Source of the DNA: BAIKAL-G1 sp943369525
GTDB lineage: Bacteria; Cyanobacteriota; Cyanobacteriia; PCC-6307; Cyanobiaceae
DNA length: 64,000 nt
Direction: 5' to 3'
Assembly: GCA_943369525.1 (NCBI GenBank)
Contig: CALRNL020000001.1
Coordinates: forward strand, 62,001 to 126,000
The notes under the pieces are model-generated. The model searched no databases. It worked only from the letters and a program-made list of their open reading frames with translations, and was not told the origin of the DNA. The first letter of the stretch is position 1; the number at the start of each line of letters is the position of its first letter. The position numbers and the translations under genes are program-made. Below are positions 41,395-51,426 of this stretch, piece by piece.

Positions 41395-41883
41395 ATGAAG
41401 GCCCTCTACCCGGGCAGTTTTGATCCCCTCACCCTGGGTCACCTGGACCTGATCGAGCGGGCGGCGCGCCTCTTCGATGGCCTCGTGGTAGCCGTGCTGC
41501 AGAACCCGGGCAAGCAGCCCAGCTTCAGCCTCAACCAGCGCCTCGACCAAATCCGCAGCGCCACCGCCCACCTAGCCCGGGTGGAGGTCGCCAGCTTCGA
41601 TGGCCTCACCGTGACCTTTGCGAGCCACTGCGGTGCTGGCGTGATCCTGCGGGGTCTACGGGCGATGAGCGACTTTGAATATGAGCTGCAGATCGCCCAC
41701 ACCAACAGCAGTTTGGCCCCCAGCATCGAAACCCTGTTCCTGGCCACGGCCACCCGCCATAGCTTCCTCAGCAGCTCGGTGGTGAAGGAGGTGGCGCGCT
41801 TTGGAGGCGCAGTCGACCACATGGTGCCCGAGGTGGTAGCCAAGGATCTCGCCAGCCTCTTTAATCAGGGTCAGCGACCTTGA
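41395..41883 (+). CDS. coaD: Phosphopantetheine adenylyltransferase
   Basis: 162-residue CoaD, catalysing the fourth step of coenzyme A synthesis (4'-phosphopantetheine plus ATP to dephospho-CoA). It starts at ATG 41395 with MKALYPGSFDPLTLGHLDLI, holding the nucleotidyltransferase T/HxGH motif (TLGHLD). RGLRAMSDFEYELQIAHTNS and the ATP-contact FLSSSVVKEVARFGG are intact. An upstream in-frame start would add about 24 unrelated residues. The stop is 4 bp before the ATG of the coiled-coil gene, so the two are likely an operon; the same neighbourhood recurs in cyanobacteria, as far as I recall. Confidence 0.96.
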   Translation: MKALYPGSFDPLTLGHLDLIERAARLFDGLVVAVLQNPGKQPSFSLNQRLDQIRSATAHLARVEVASFDGLTVTFASHCGAGVILRGLRAMSDFEYELQIAHTNSSLAPSIETLFLATATRHSFLSSSVVKEVARFGGAVDHMVPEVVAKDLASLFNQGQRP

Positions 41884-41887
41884 CGTG

Positions 41888-42829
41888 ATGACTGAGGCCA
41901 AGATCAATTCCGTGTTGGATCAACTCGACCAACTGGAGGAGATCGTGCTGGATGGCAGCCGGATCCCCTTCAGTGGCGGCCGCCTGGTCAACGAGCAGGA
42001 CGCCATTGAGGTGATGGATGCGGTTCGGGAAGCCCTGCCCGGCCAGCTGGCCCAAGCCGAGGAACTGATCCGCAAAAAGGACGAGTTCATTACCCAGGCC
42101 CGCCAGCAGGCCGATGAGATGGTCAGCCAGGCCCGCCAGCAGCGGGAGCAGCTGATCAGTGCCCAGTCGGTCCGCCAGGAGGCCGAACGCCAGGTGGCCG
42201 AGCTACGCGACCAGGCCCGCCAGCAGTGTGAACAGATGCTGTTCCAAACCCGCCAGCAGGTGGCCCAGGCGGAACAGGAGCACCAGGCCCGACTCGTGCA
42301 GATGGAGCAGCAATTTGGCGTCCGGCGCCAGCAGTTGGAGCAGGAGGGCCTGCAACGGCGCCAGCAGCTCGACCAGGAATACATCGAGCTCAAGCGGCAG
42401 CTGGGCGAACAGCACGAGCGCCTGCGCCAACAAAGTCTCCAGGAGCTCGAACAAATACGCCAAGAAAGCCTGCGCATCCAGCGGGACAGCCAGGCGGAGG
42501 CGGAGCGCATCCATGCCGATGCCCTGCAATTCCGCCAGCAAACCCAGCAGCAGTGCGAAGCCCTGATCAGCCGCAACCGCCAGGAAGCCACTGCCATCCA
42601 GGAGGGGTCCAATCGCTATGCCGAACAGGTGCTAGGCGAATTGGAGGGTCGCCTGCAGGACATGGGCAAGGTGGTGATGGCGGGCCGGCGCGAGCTGGTC
42701 AAGCTGCAAAGCACCGACAGCGCCAGCCTGGGCCCATCTGCCGCGAATGAGTCCAACCGGGGGGCCACGACCCTGGGCCGGGCCGGCCGGGCCGCCGAGC
42801 GCCTCCGCCAAGCTGCCGGCCAGCGCTAA
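41888..42829 (+). CDS. Long coiled-coil protein (DivIVA/AtpF-like helix) of unknown function
   Basis: 313 residues, nearly all predicted helix. After MTEAKINSVLDQLDQLEEIV and IPFSGGRLVNEQDAIEVMDA, the protein is a continuous Gln/Glu/Arg-rich coiled coil from about residue 55 to 260. It has repeated RQQ units (ARQQADEMVSQARQQREQLI, DQARQQCEQMLFQTRQQVAQ). The tail is Ser/Ala/Arg-rich and loose. The N-terminal arrangement recalls DivIVA-domain and ATP synthase b-type proteins of cyanobacteria, but no specific family can be named. There is no signal peptide or membrane helix. It likely has a structural or scaffold role in the cytoplasm, translated with coaD. ATG 41888 follows an in-frame GTG at 41885. 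Confidence 0.75.
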   Translation: MTEAKINSVLDQLDQLEEIVLDGSRIPFSGGRLVNEQDAIEVMDAVREALPGQLAQAEELIRKKDEFITQARQQADEMVSQARQQREQLISAQSVRQEAERQVAELRDQARQQCEQMLFQTRQQVAQAEQEHQARLVQMEQQFGVRRQQLEQEGLQRRQQLDQEYIELKRQLGEQHERLRQQSLQELEQIRQESLRIQRDSQAEAERIHADALQFRQQTQQQCEALISRNRQEATAIQEGSNRYAEQVLGELEGRLQDMGKVVMAGRRELVKLQSTDSASLGPSAANESNRGATTLGRAGRAAERLRQAAGQR

Positions 42830-42857
42830 TCCAGTCTCGAGCCAGCGCTAATCCAGT
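42819..42857 (+). repeat. 17-bp direct repeat duplicating the stop-codon region
   Basis: GCCAGCGCTAATCCAGT occurs at 42819-42835 and 42841-42857 with CTCGA between. The first copy carries the TAA stop codon of the coiled-coil gene; the second copies it downstream, a 22-bp tandem duplication. Confidence 0.85.
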
Positions 42858-42957
42858 GCCGGCCAGGCCTCCGGCCGGACCTACCGAGGGGGGGACTCCA
42901 ACCCTGGCCAACCCCCAGCAAAGCAATTGGCAGGGACCCACCGAACCAGCCGCCTCC

Positions 42958-44355
42958 CTAGGGAAGCCCTGAGCAGAGGCTGCCGTTCTGAACCTGGCGC
43001 AGGATCTGGCCGATCGTTCGGTTCGGATCACTGGCGCCGTTGGAAATCATGCTCACGTACCTCGGCCCGGCACTGCTGGCGAGGATGCCGCTGATGGAGC
43101 GCACCCCGGAGATCGTGCCGGTCTTGCCTAGGAACCGGCCGTCAAGCTCGGTGCCCTGGAACAGCTTGCGCAGGGTGCCCCGTTGGCCGGTGATCGCCAT
43201 CGAAGCCTGGTAGTCGGGTCCGTAGGGATGGTTAGCCATGCGCAACAGCAAGGCAGCGATCACGCGGCTGGTGAGGCGATTGGCCCGATCCAGGCCACTG
43301 CCGTCGGCCACGATCACCCCCTCCATGGGCAGACCCTGGGCCTGGAGCCACTGCATCGCCCCGGCGCGGGCCGTGGCCAGGTCCCAGCTGCCGCTGGCCT
43401 GTCGCAGCAGCACCTCCGCCGTGAAGTTGTGGCTGTGGGTATTGGCTTCGCTGATCAGCCCTTGCATCGACAGGGACTGCTCCTCGTGGAGCAACACGGC
43501 GCCCGGATCGGGGCTGGCCAGGGTGGAGACCAGGCTGATCTGGGCCTGGCCGCCCTGGGCCGCCAGTTCCCGGCCCAGCAGCTGCTTCAGACGGTTGGGC
43601 GGATTGGCGACCGCCATCTCCACCGCATTGCTGGTCACCGCCAGCCGGGTGATCGGCGCGCCGTACTCCTCAGCCCGATCGGCCTGGGACCAGCCGGCGG
43701 GCCACCAGCGCTGGACCGGCTCCTCCACCAGCTGCAGACGGATCGGTCCAGCCAGGCTGCCGGGTCCGCCGCCGGAGCCCAGGGCCAGCTTGGCGAAACG
43801 CCTGAGCTGCGCTAGGCCAAAATCGGGGTCCCCTTCGCCGGTGAGCCGCAGGCTGCCATCGCTCAGCCGCCAGAGCTTGGTGCTCAGGTGGTAATCCGGG
43901 CCAAGTCGATCAAGGGCGAAGGCCGTGCTGACGAGTTTCTGGTTGGAGGCCGGCAGCCGCGGCGTGCGTCCATTCAGGTCAGCCAGGAGGCGCCCCGCCG
44001 GATCCACGACGCTGACGCTCCAGACCGGCGCCTCGGAGCCCACGGCCGCCTCGATGCGCTGCTGCAGGGCCGGGCAACGCCCCTGCAGCCCCAGCTGGGG
44101 TAAGCCCACCGGAGCGGGCAGGGGGGGGAGGTTGGCCAAGCCCTGGGCCCCCAGGCCTGAGGGCACCAGGACCAAGAGTGCTGGCAAAGCCAGGGCTGGG
44201 ATCGGGCCCAAGCCCTTCAGCCGAGGGGGTCGTAAACCGGGATGGGACCTCCGGGGACCTTCGGCCGCTCCGGATCGGAGGCCCAAACCGGCTAGAGCCC
44301 GTTGCAGCAGTCCATGGAAACGCAAGGACTCCAACGGATTACGGCGCTGCACCAT
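42958..44355 (-). CDS. dacB: D-alanyl-D-alanine carboxypeptidase/endopeptidase (PBP4, DacB)
   Basis: 465-residue low-molecular-mass class C penicillin-binding protein trimming peptidoglycan cross-bridges in the periplasm. Active-site motifs: SxxK in PASNQKLVSTAFALDRLG, an SxN-type motif as SHN in THSHNFTAEVLLRQASG (SDN in E. coli PBP4), and KTG in RFLGKTGTISGVRSISG. A signal or anchor helix is at about residues 48-70 (IPALALPALLVLVPSGLG) after a basic leader. ATG 44355 starts 8 bp downstream of the DUF4330 stop; an earlier start would overlap that gene. The D-to-H change in motif 2 occurs in some members and need not abolish activity. Confidence 0.92.
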   Translation of the reverse strand: MVQRRNPLESLRFHGLLQRALAGLGLRSGAAEGPRRSHPGLRPPRLKGLGPIPALALPALLVLVPSGLGAQGLANLPPLPAPVGLPQLGLQGRCPALQQRIEAAVGSEAPVWSVSVVDPAGRLLADLNGRTPRLPASNQKLVSTAFALDRLGPDYHLSTKLWRLSDGSLRLTGEGDPDFGLAQLRRFAKLALGSGGGPGSLAGPIRLQLVEEPVQRWWPAGWSQADRAEEYGAPITRLAVTSNAVEMAVANPPNRLKQLLGRELAAQGGQAQISLVSTLASPDPGAVLLHEEQSLSMQGLISEANTHSHNFTAEVLLRQASGSWDLATARAGAMQWLQAQGLPMEGVIVADGSGLDRANRLTSRVIAALLLRMANHPYGPDYQASMAITGQRGTLRKLFQGTELDGRFLGKTGTISGVRSISGILASSAGPRYVSMISNGASDPNRTIGQILRQVQNGSLCSGLP

Positions 44356-44362
44356 CACCGTC

Positions 44363-44923
44363 TCAGGGGGAACCGGGGGCTGGGGCCGAGCTGGGCTGGA
44401 GGCCGCTGACGGTGCCACTGACTCGGAACAGGCCCCCCTCCAGTTCGATTGGGGTCCCCACCTTGATGGTCTGATTACCGAACACCACGCCTTCGGCGCT
44501 CCGGCGCCCTTCGCCCTGGAGCACGAAGCGGGCATCCAGGGTGCTGAAGATGGTTTGGTTGGGATCGGGGGCAGTCAGCACGCGGCCATCGGGCGTCAGG
44601 GCCACGATGCGCCGTTGCAACGCAATGATCTGCTTAACCTGAACACTTCCATGGGGCTGGTTGCGGATCACGATGCTGACCTTGCCCTCCTGGCGGGCGG
44701 CGGCGATCAGGCTCGCTGGATCGGCGGTAGGGATGCCACGCACATCGACCGTGACCGTGACGGGCTGGAGGCCGCCCGTGGCCCGGGCGATGGCACCGCT
44801 GAGTTTGGGACTCCAGATCACCCCAGCAGCGGCCATCAGCACCGCCAGGGCGGCCGCCCCATCCACTAGGCCAAACCGCCGCTTTGGACCAGGGCCGGTG
44901 GGGGGAGCGGATGCAACGGCCAT
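44363..44923 (-). CDS. DUF4330 family membrane-anchored protein
   Basis: 186 residues with a single N-terminal membrane helix (LVDGAAALAVLMAAAGVIW, about residues 18-36) and a soluble part with VTVTVDVRGIPTADPASLIA, GKVSIVIRNQPHGSVQVKQI and DARFVLQGEGRRSAEGVVFG. This is the DUF4330 family, widespread in cyanobacteria and of unknown function. Its domain repeats short beta strands and would face the periplasm or thylakoid lumen. It is 7 bp upstream of dacB on the same strand, so the two are probably co-transcribed, hinting at an envelope role. Confidence 0.82.
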   Translation of the reverse strand: MAVASAPPTGPGPKRRFGLVDGAAALAVLMAAAGVIWSPKLSGAIARATGGLQPVTVTVDVRGIPTADPASLIAAARQEGKVSIVIRNQPHGSVQVKQIIALQRRIVALTPDGRVLTAPDPNQTIFSTLDARFVLQGEGRRSAEGVVFGNQTIKVGTPIELEGGLFRVSGTVSGLQPSSAPAPGSP

Positions 44924-45021
44924 GGCATAAGAGCAGACGCCGAACTTTAAGGACCCCTAACCCGGCCAACAAGGCCCCGGGGCCTTGGCCAGGACCTGGT
45001 TGGGGCAGACCCCCTCCGTAG

Positions 45022-45717
45022 CTAGGAGCGCAGGCCTTCGAGGAACCGGTCCATGGCCTGGAGACTGCGTCCCACCCCAGGAGCGGCCCCATCCGCCAGG
45101 GCTTCGGCCTGCTGTTCGGAATCGGGCCGCGCCTCGAACTCGGCCACAAAGCGGTGGCCATCGAGATCGCGGCGGTAGAGGCACCAGGGCGCTGGGAAGG
45201 CCCGTTTAAGGGCGCCGCCATCGAGGGGAATCAGGGCGTAGGCGCTCTGCCAGTTGGAGAGGAAGCCCTTACGCCGCTCCCGGGCCACGCTGCCGATGCC
45301 GATCGCCGCCTCCTCCAAGCTGCCATTGAGCAGCACCACGGGGCCGCCATGGGCCGCGCAGATCGCCTCGACCTGCCCGTAATCGGCCTGGGCGGGGGCC
45401 ACCAGGATCAACAGGCCGGCCGTGCGGGCCTCCTGGCTCTGTTGCAGCCGTTTCTGGTCGCCCAGGCTGGCCTGGCGAGGGGCTAGCTCGGGCCGATCCC
45501 GTTGGGCTAGGGCCGTGGCGCCGGCATCGGCAAACAGCAGGCGCGGATCAAACGTCTCCCCGAGGGCGGCCAACAGCCGCTGGGCCAGGGGTTGGATTTT
45601 GAGCCCCTCAAAGCGCAGCTCCAGCGTCCAGCGGCCCGTGGGCTCGGCGCCGAGGGCCTGCTGCAGGGCTGCGAGGGCCTCGGCTTCGGCCGTGCGGAGA
45701 TCGGCGGGCAACACCAT
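45022..45717 (-). CDS. DUF1995 family protein
   Basis: 231 residues from ATG 45717: MVLPADLRTAEAEALAALQQ, then WTLELRFEGLKIQPLAQRLL, FADAGATALAQRDRPELA and AGLLILVAPAQADYGQVEAI. The C-terminal half has RKGFLSNWQSAYALIPLDGG and WCLYRRDLDGHRFVAEFE. This is the DUF1995 family of cyanobacteria and plastids. One plant relative interacts with light-dependent protochlorophyllide reductase, but the role in cyanobacteria is not settled. No signal peptide is visible. The upstream in-frame extension is Pro/Arg-rich shadow of the neighbouring gene and was left out. It lies 79 bp downstream of the cysteine desulfurase gene. Confidence 0.85.
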   Translation of the reverse strand: MVLPADLRTAEAEALAALQQALGAEPTGRWTLELRFEGLKIQPLAQRLLAALGETFDPRLLFADAGATALAQRDRPELAPRQASLGDQKRLQQSQEARTAGLLILVAPAQADYGQVEAICAAHGGPVVLLNGSLEEAAIGIGSVARERRKGFLSNWQSAYALIPLDGGALKRAFPAPWCLYRRDLDGHRFVAEFEARPDSEQQAEALADGAAPGVGRSLQAMDRFLEGLRS

Positions 45718-45796
45718 GGCAGTCCTAGGGGGATCCTTGAGCGCCAGGACCCTAGGGCTGATGAATCGGCCTTCAGGGGAGCAGTCCCTCTCCCGA

Positions 45797-47020
45797 TTAG
45801 CCCAGGTCTGCCTGAACGGCCGACAGGGCGGCCCGAACCCGATCGGGCAGGGACTCCAATTGGGAGGGGGTGAGCCAGGGGCCCAGGCTGATTCGCAGGC
45901 CCGAGCCGGCCTGCTCGGGGGGGTAGCCCATGGCCAGCAACACGGTGCTGCCGCTGGCCCGGCCCCTGGCACAGGCTGTGCCGCTGCTCACGGCCAGCCC
46001 CCGTTGCCATAGACCGTTCACCACCTGGCGTCCAGGCAGGGGGGTGCCATTGGGGCTGCTGAGCACCAGGCTGAGGTGGTGGGGCAGGCGCCGCTGGCGG
46101 CAGCCGCTGATCTTGACGCCGGCCAGGGACTCCAGGGCGGCCAGGAGCCTGTCCCGCCCCGGCTCAAGTGGATCGGAACCAGCTCCTGCTTGGAGCCTGG
46201 CCTGGGCCAGGTCGATCGCGGCGGCAAAGCCGGCCGCCAGGGCCACCGCCTCGGTGCCACCGCGGCGGCCCGCCTCCTGGCCGCCACCGCCAATCCAGGC
46301 ACCTAGGGCCAGGTCCGGCCGGGCCACCAGGGCACCGATGCCGCGGGGGCCCTGGATCTTGTGGGCCGTGAACGTGAGCAGGTCCACGGGCAGGGCTTCG
46401 ATCGCCATGGGTTGGTGACCGACCACCTGGACCGCATCGCTATGGAACAGCACCCCAGCCCGCCGGCAGGCGGAGCCGATCGTTTCGATTGGCTGGAGGG
46501 TGCCCACCTCGCTTTGGCCCCAGAGAACTGAGACCAACCGGGTCGGCGGCGCCAGCAGGCGATCGAGCCAGGCCAGGTCGACCCGGCCCAACCCATCCAC
46601 CGGCCAAATGGCCAGCTCCCAGCCCTGGGTTTCCAGCTGGTGGGCCGCCGCCTGGACGGCAGGATGCTCCACCGCCGAAATCACCAGGCGACCCTTGGGT
46701 AACTGGGACGCCACCCCCAACAGGGCGCCATGGTTGGCTTCGGTGCCACCGGAACAAAAGGTGAGCCAGCTGGCGGGGAAGCCCAGGGAGGCCGCGATGG
46801 CTTGGCGGCTGCGCTCCAGGCAATCGGCCGCCGCAAAGCCAAAACCGTGCAGGCTGGAGGGGTTGGCCCAGGACCCCTGGTAGGCGGCCAGCATCCCCGC
46901 GATCACCGGCTCCGCCGGCGGGGACGCTGCACAGGCATCCAGGTACAGGGGCCCATGGGGCTCCCCAGGGCCGGTTCCGACCCCGAAGGGACCCAGCTCC
47001 AGCCCTAAGGACGGTTGCAT
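45797..47020 (-). CDS. Cysteine desulfurase (class V aminotransferase, IscS/NifS-like)
   Basis: 407-residue PLP enzyme releasing sulfur from cysteine. ATG 47020 gives a 24-residue leader and then GPLYLDACAASPPAEPVIAG, WANPSSLHGFGFAAADCLER and FCSGGTEANHGALLGVASQL. The PLP lysine is in LLTFTAHKIQGPRGIGALVA and the catalytic-cysteine loop in LAVSSGTACARGRASGSTVL, the short-loop arrangement of NifS/IscS group I enzymes. The first conserved motif reads YLDACAASPP instead of the common YLDNAATT, which is within cyanobacterial variation. It may serve Fe-S clusters, thiolation or another sulfur pathway; which one is not evident. It sits between dapF and the DUF1995 gene, same strand. Confidence 0.9.
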   Translation of the reverse strand: MQPSLGLELGPFGVGTGPGEPHGPLYLDACAASPPAEPVIAGMLAAYQGSWANPSSLHGFGFAAADCLERSRQAIAASLGFPASWLTFCSGGTEANHGALLGVASQLPKGRLVISAVEHPAVQAAAHQLETQGWELAIWPVDGLGRVDLAWLDRLLAPPTRLVSVLWGQSEVGTLQPIETIGSACRRAGVLFHSDAVQVVGHQPMAIEALPVDLLTFTAHKIQGPRGIGALVARPDLALGAWIGGGGQEAGRRGGTEAVALAAGFAAAIDLAQARLQAGAGSDPLEPGRDRLLAALESLAGVKISGCRQRRLPHHLSLVLSSPNGTPLPGRQVVNGLWQRGLAVSSGTACARGRASGSTVLLAMGYPPEQAGSGLRISLGPWLTPSQLESLPDRVRAALSAVQADLG

Positions 47021-47189
47021 GGATCGAAGCCCCCGGGCGCCTTGCTGGTGGCCGGGATGGGGACAGCCAGGCCAGCGATCGGGGCCGGGCCCCCCAGCCC
47101 CATGGCCCTGGCGCTTGGCCTGGTCCTGGCACTTGGCCAAGCCTTGGGATTAGCCCTAGCCCTGGTCACAGCACTCACCATGGCCATGG

Positions 47190-48368
47190 CTAGCCCGGCT
47201 CGCCGAGGCGGGAGCGAATGCGGGACTCCAGGGAATTGCTGGCGATTGCCACCAGGTCATCCAGGCTGCTGCCGGCGAGCAGGGCCGCCACCTTGGCCCG
47301 GGCTTCGGCGCTGGGGCAGGCATCGGGCCGGATGCAACCGTGGACGCAAACCACGGCGCACTGAATCGTTTCTGCGGAGGGAGCGGGCTCCGCAGGAGCT
47401 TGGGCCGGGGCTTGCTCGGGGGCTGCGCTAAGGGCCGGCTCAGGACGATCTTCTGGGGACAACCCGGGCCGCTGGCCAGTGCCTGCGGCCTGGCGGCGAG
47501 CCTCCTGCACGGCTTCAACGCTGGGGATTGCCCCGTCGAAGACATGCTCGGCGGGGCCGTCCATGATCACGTGGCCGGTTGCGGCGTCCCAATGGATCTG
47601 CAGGGGACCACCGGGCAGATCAAGCCGGGCGCGGCGCTCGACCAATCCAAGGCGATGGCAGGCCACCAGGGTGGCGCAGGCGCCCGTGCCGCACGCCAGG
47701 GTCGGGCCCGCACCCCGTTCCCAGACCCGCATCACCAGGTGGTCCGGGGCGAGCACTTGGACGAAATGGACGTTGGTCTTGGCGGGAAAGCTGGGGTGCA
47801 CCTCCAGCAGGGGGCCAAAGCGCTCCAGATCAAAATCTGCCAGGTCTTCGACGGGCACCACCACGTGGGGATTGCCCATGCCCGCCGCCGCCACGGCAAA
47901 GACTTCGCCATCCACCTCCAGCTCTCCCTGGGGCAGGCCGGCGGGGCCCAGGGGCAGGGTGGTGGGAACCGTGGCTGGCTCCAGGAACGGCGGGCCCATG
48001 TCCACCCGGATGGAACCATCCCCCAGGAGCTCGGGCACGATCCGGCCGGCCAGGGTGTCCACCTGCCAGCGGCGGCCGGGTCCGTCGCCATCGCGATCGG
48101 CCAGGAAGCGGGCCAGGCAGCGGATGCCATTGCCGCACATCTCGGGTTCGCTGCCATCGGCGTTGAAGATGCGCATGCGCAGCTCGCCGCCGGCCTGGCT
48201 GGGCAAGGCCAGGATCACGCCGTCGCCGCCCACGCCGAAGCGACGGTCGCAAAGCTGGCGTACTAACGCGGGCTCCAGGCCCGCTTCGCTGTCCCCGTGG
48301 CTGGCCTGGCGGCCATCGATCAACAGGAAGTCATTGCCTAATCCCTGGTATTTGCTGAACTGGAGCAC
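47190..48368 (-). CDS. dapF: Diaminopimelate epimerase with a Cys-rich C-terminal extension
   Basis: Interconverts LL- and meso-diaminopimelate for lysine and peptidoglycan. The catalytic domain (residues 1 to about 280) has both active-site cysteines: EPEMCGNGIRCLARFLADRD and GPTLACGTGACATLVACHRL, with YQGLGNDFLLIDG at the start. The family normally ends about here, after GPAEHVFDG. This protein instead has 392 residues: a Pro/Ala/Glu-rich linker (PEQAPAQAPAEPAPSAE) and then a compact tail with cysteines spaced C-x3-C-x3-C-x5-C (IQCAVVCVHGCIRPDACPSA), followed by ARAKVAALLAGSSLDDLVAI. I do not recognise the tail. hfq is divergent 32 bp away, a pairing common in cyanobacteria. Confidence 0.95.
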   Translation of the reverse strand: MLQFSKYQGLGNDFLLIDGRQASHGDSEAGLEPALVRQLCDRRFGVGGDGVILALPSQAGGELRMRIFNADGSEPEMCGNGIRCLARFLADRDGDGPGRRWQVDTLAGRIVPELLGDGSIRVDMGPPFLEPATVPTTLPLGPAGLPQGELEVDGEVFAVAAAGMGNPHVVVPVEDLADFDLERFGPLLEVHPSFPAKTNVHFVQVLAPDHLVMRVWERGAGPTLACGTGACATLVACHRLGLVERRARLDLPGGPLQIHWDAATGHVIMDGPAEHVFDGAIPSVEAVQEARRQAAGTGQRPGLSPEDRPEPALSAAPEQAPAQAPAEPAPSAETIQCAVVCVHGCIRPDACPSAEARAKVAALLAGSSLDDLVAIASNSLESRIRSRLGEPG

Positions 48369-48400
48369 GACTTTGGGCCGCTTGGACGGACCTTGATCCT

Positions 48401-48640
48401 ATGGGGACTGCCTTTGACCGGACTGCGGCGAGCCTGGACACCTCCATGCCGGGGGTGCGCCAGCTCCAGAGCTGGATCCGCAGCAAGCAGGTCCTCAGCC
48501 TGCAACTGGCCGGCGGCAGCCAGCTGGAGGGCAGCCTGGTGTGGCAGGACCTGGAGTTTTACGCCATCCGCGAAGCCCCCGAGCTTCCCCCGATCCTGGT
48601 GCGCCGCGACTGCGTAGCGATCTTGCGGCCCCTGGGGTAG
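48401..48640 (+). CDS. hfq: Cyanobacterial Hfq (Sm-fold RNA chaperone homologue)
   Basis: 79 residues with the short, divergent cyanobacterial Hfq pattern: MPGVRQLQSWIRSKQVLSLQ, LAGGSQLEGSLVWQDLEFYA (Sm1 motif with the WQD signature) and VRRDCVAILRPLG as the Sm2 end. In Synechocystis Hfq forms a hexamer with reduced sRNA binding and acts in motility and DNA uptake through the pilus ATPase PilB. The ATG at 48401 gives a 15-residue leader before the fold. It is divergent from dapF by 32 bp and upstream of leuS by 54 bp. Confidence 0.9.
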   Translation: MGTAFDRTAASLDTSMPGVRQLQSWIRSKQVLSLQLAGGSQLEGSLVWQDLEFYAIREAPELPPILVRRDCVAILRPLG

Positions 48641-48694
48641 GGTCCCGGGCTCGGGTGCGCCGGCAGGCTGTGGCACCATCACAAGCTTGCGTCC

Positions 48695-51361
<2,667 letters not shown>

Positions 51362-51402
51362 GACCCAGGGCCCTTGTTGGCCCCCCTGGACCAGGGCCCT
51401 GG

Positions 51403-51426
51403 CCCGGGTTCAGGCCCGGGTTCAGG
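51403..51426. repeat. Tandem 12-bp repeat in the leuS/pgi convergent spacer
   Basis: CCCGGGTTCAGG occurs twice head-to-tail (51403-51414 and 51415-51426), next to the 12-bp palindrome CCAGGGCCCTGG at 51391-51402. The second copy reaches into the last codon and stop of pgi. Confidence 0.85.

Noticed and set aside
42203..42541. Leu/Ala-rich minus-strand frame inside the coiled-coil gene, resembling a membrane protein
   Set aside because: Reverse reading of Gln/Glu/Arg codons gives Leu/Ala runs; the sense strand has the consistent coiled coil linked to coaD.
47015..47431. Hydrophobic plus-strand frame with Leu/Ala/Gly repeats in the dapF to cysteine-desulfurase spacer
   Set aside because: Its hydrophobic part comes from the repetitive CTGGCNCTTGG spacer and the rest is antisense to dapF; no start signal or family match.
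51391..51402. CCAGGGCCCTGG as the leuS terminator
   Set aside because: A palindrome without a T-tract and with no loop; kept only as part of the repeat cluster.
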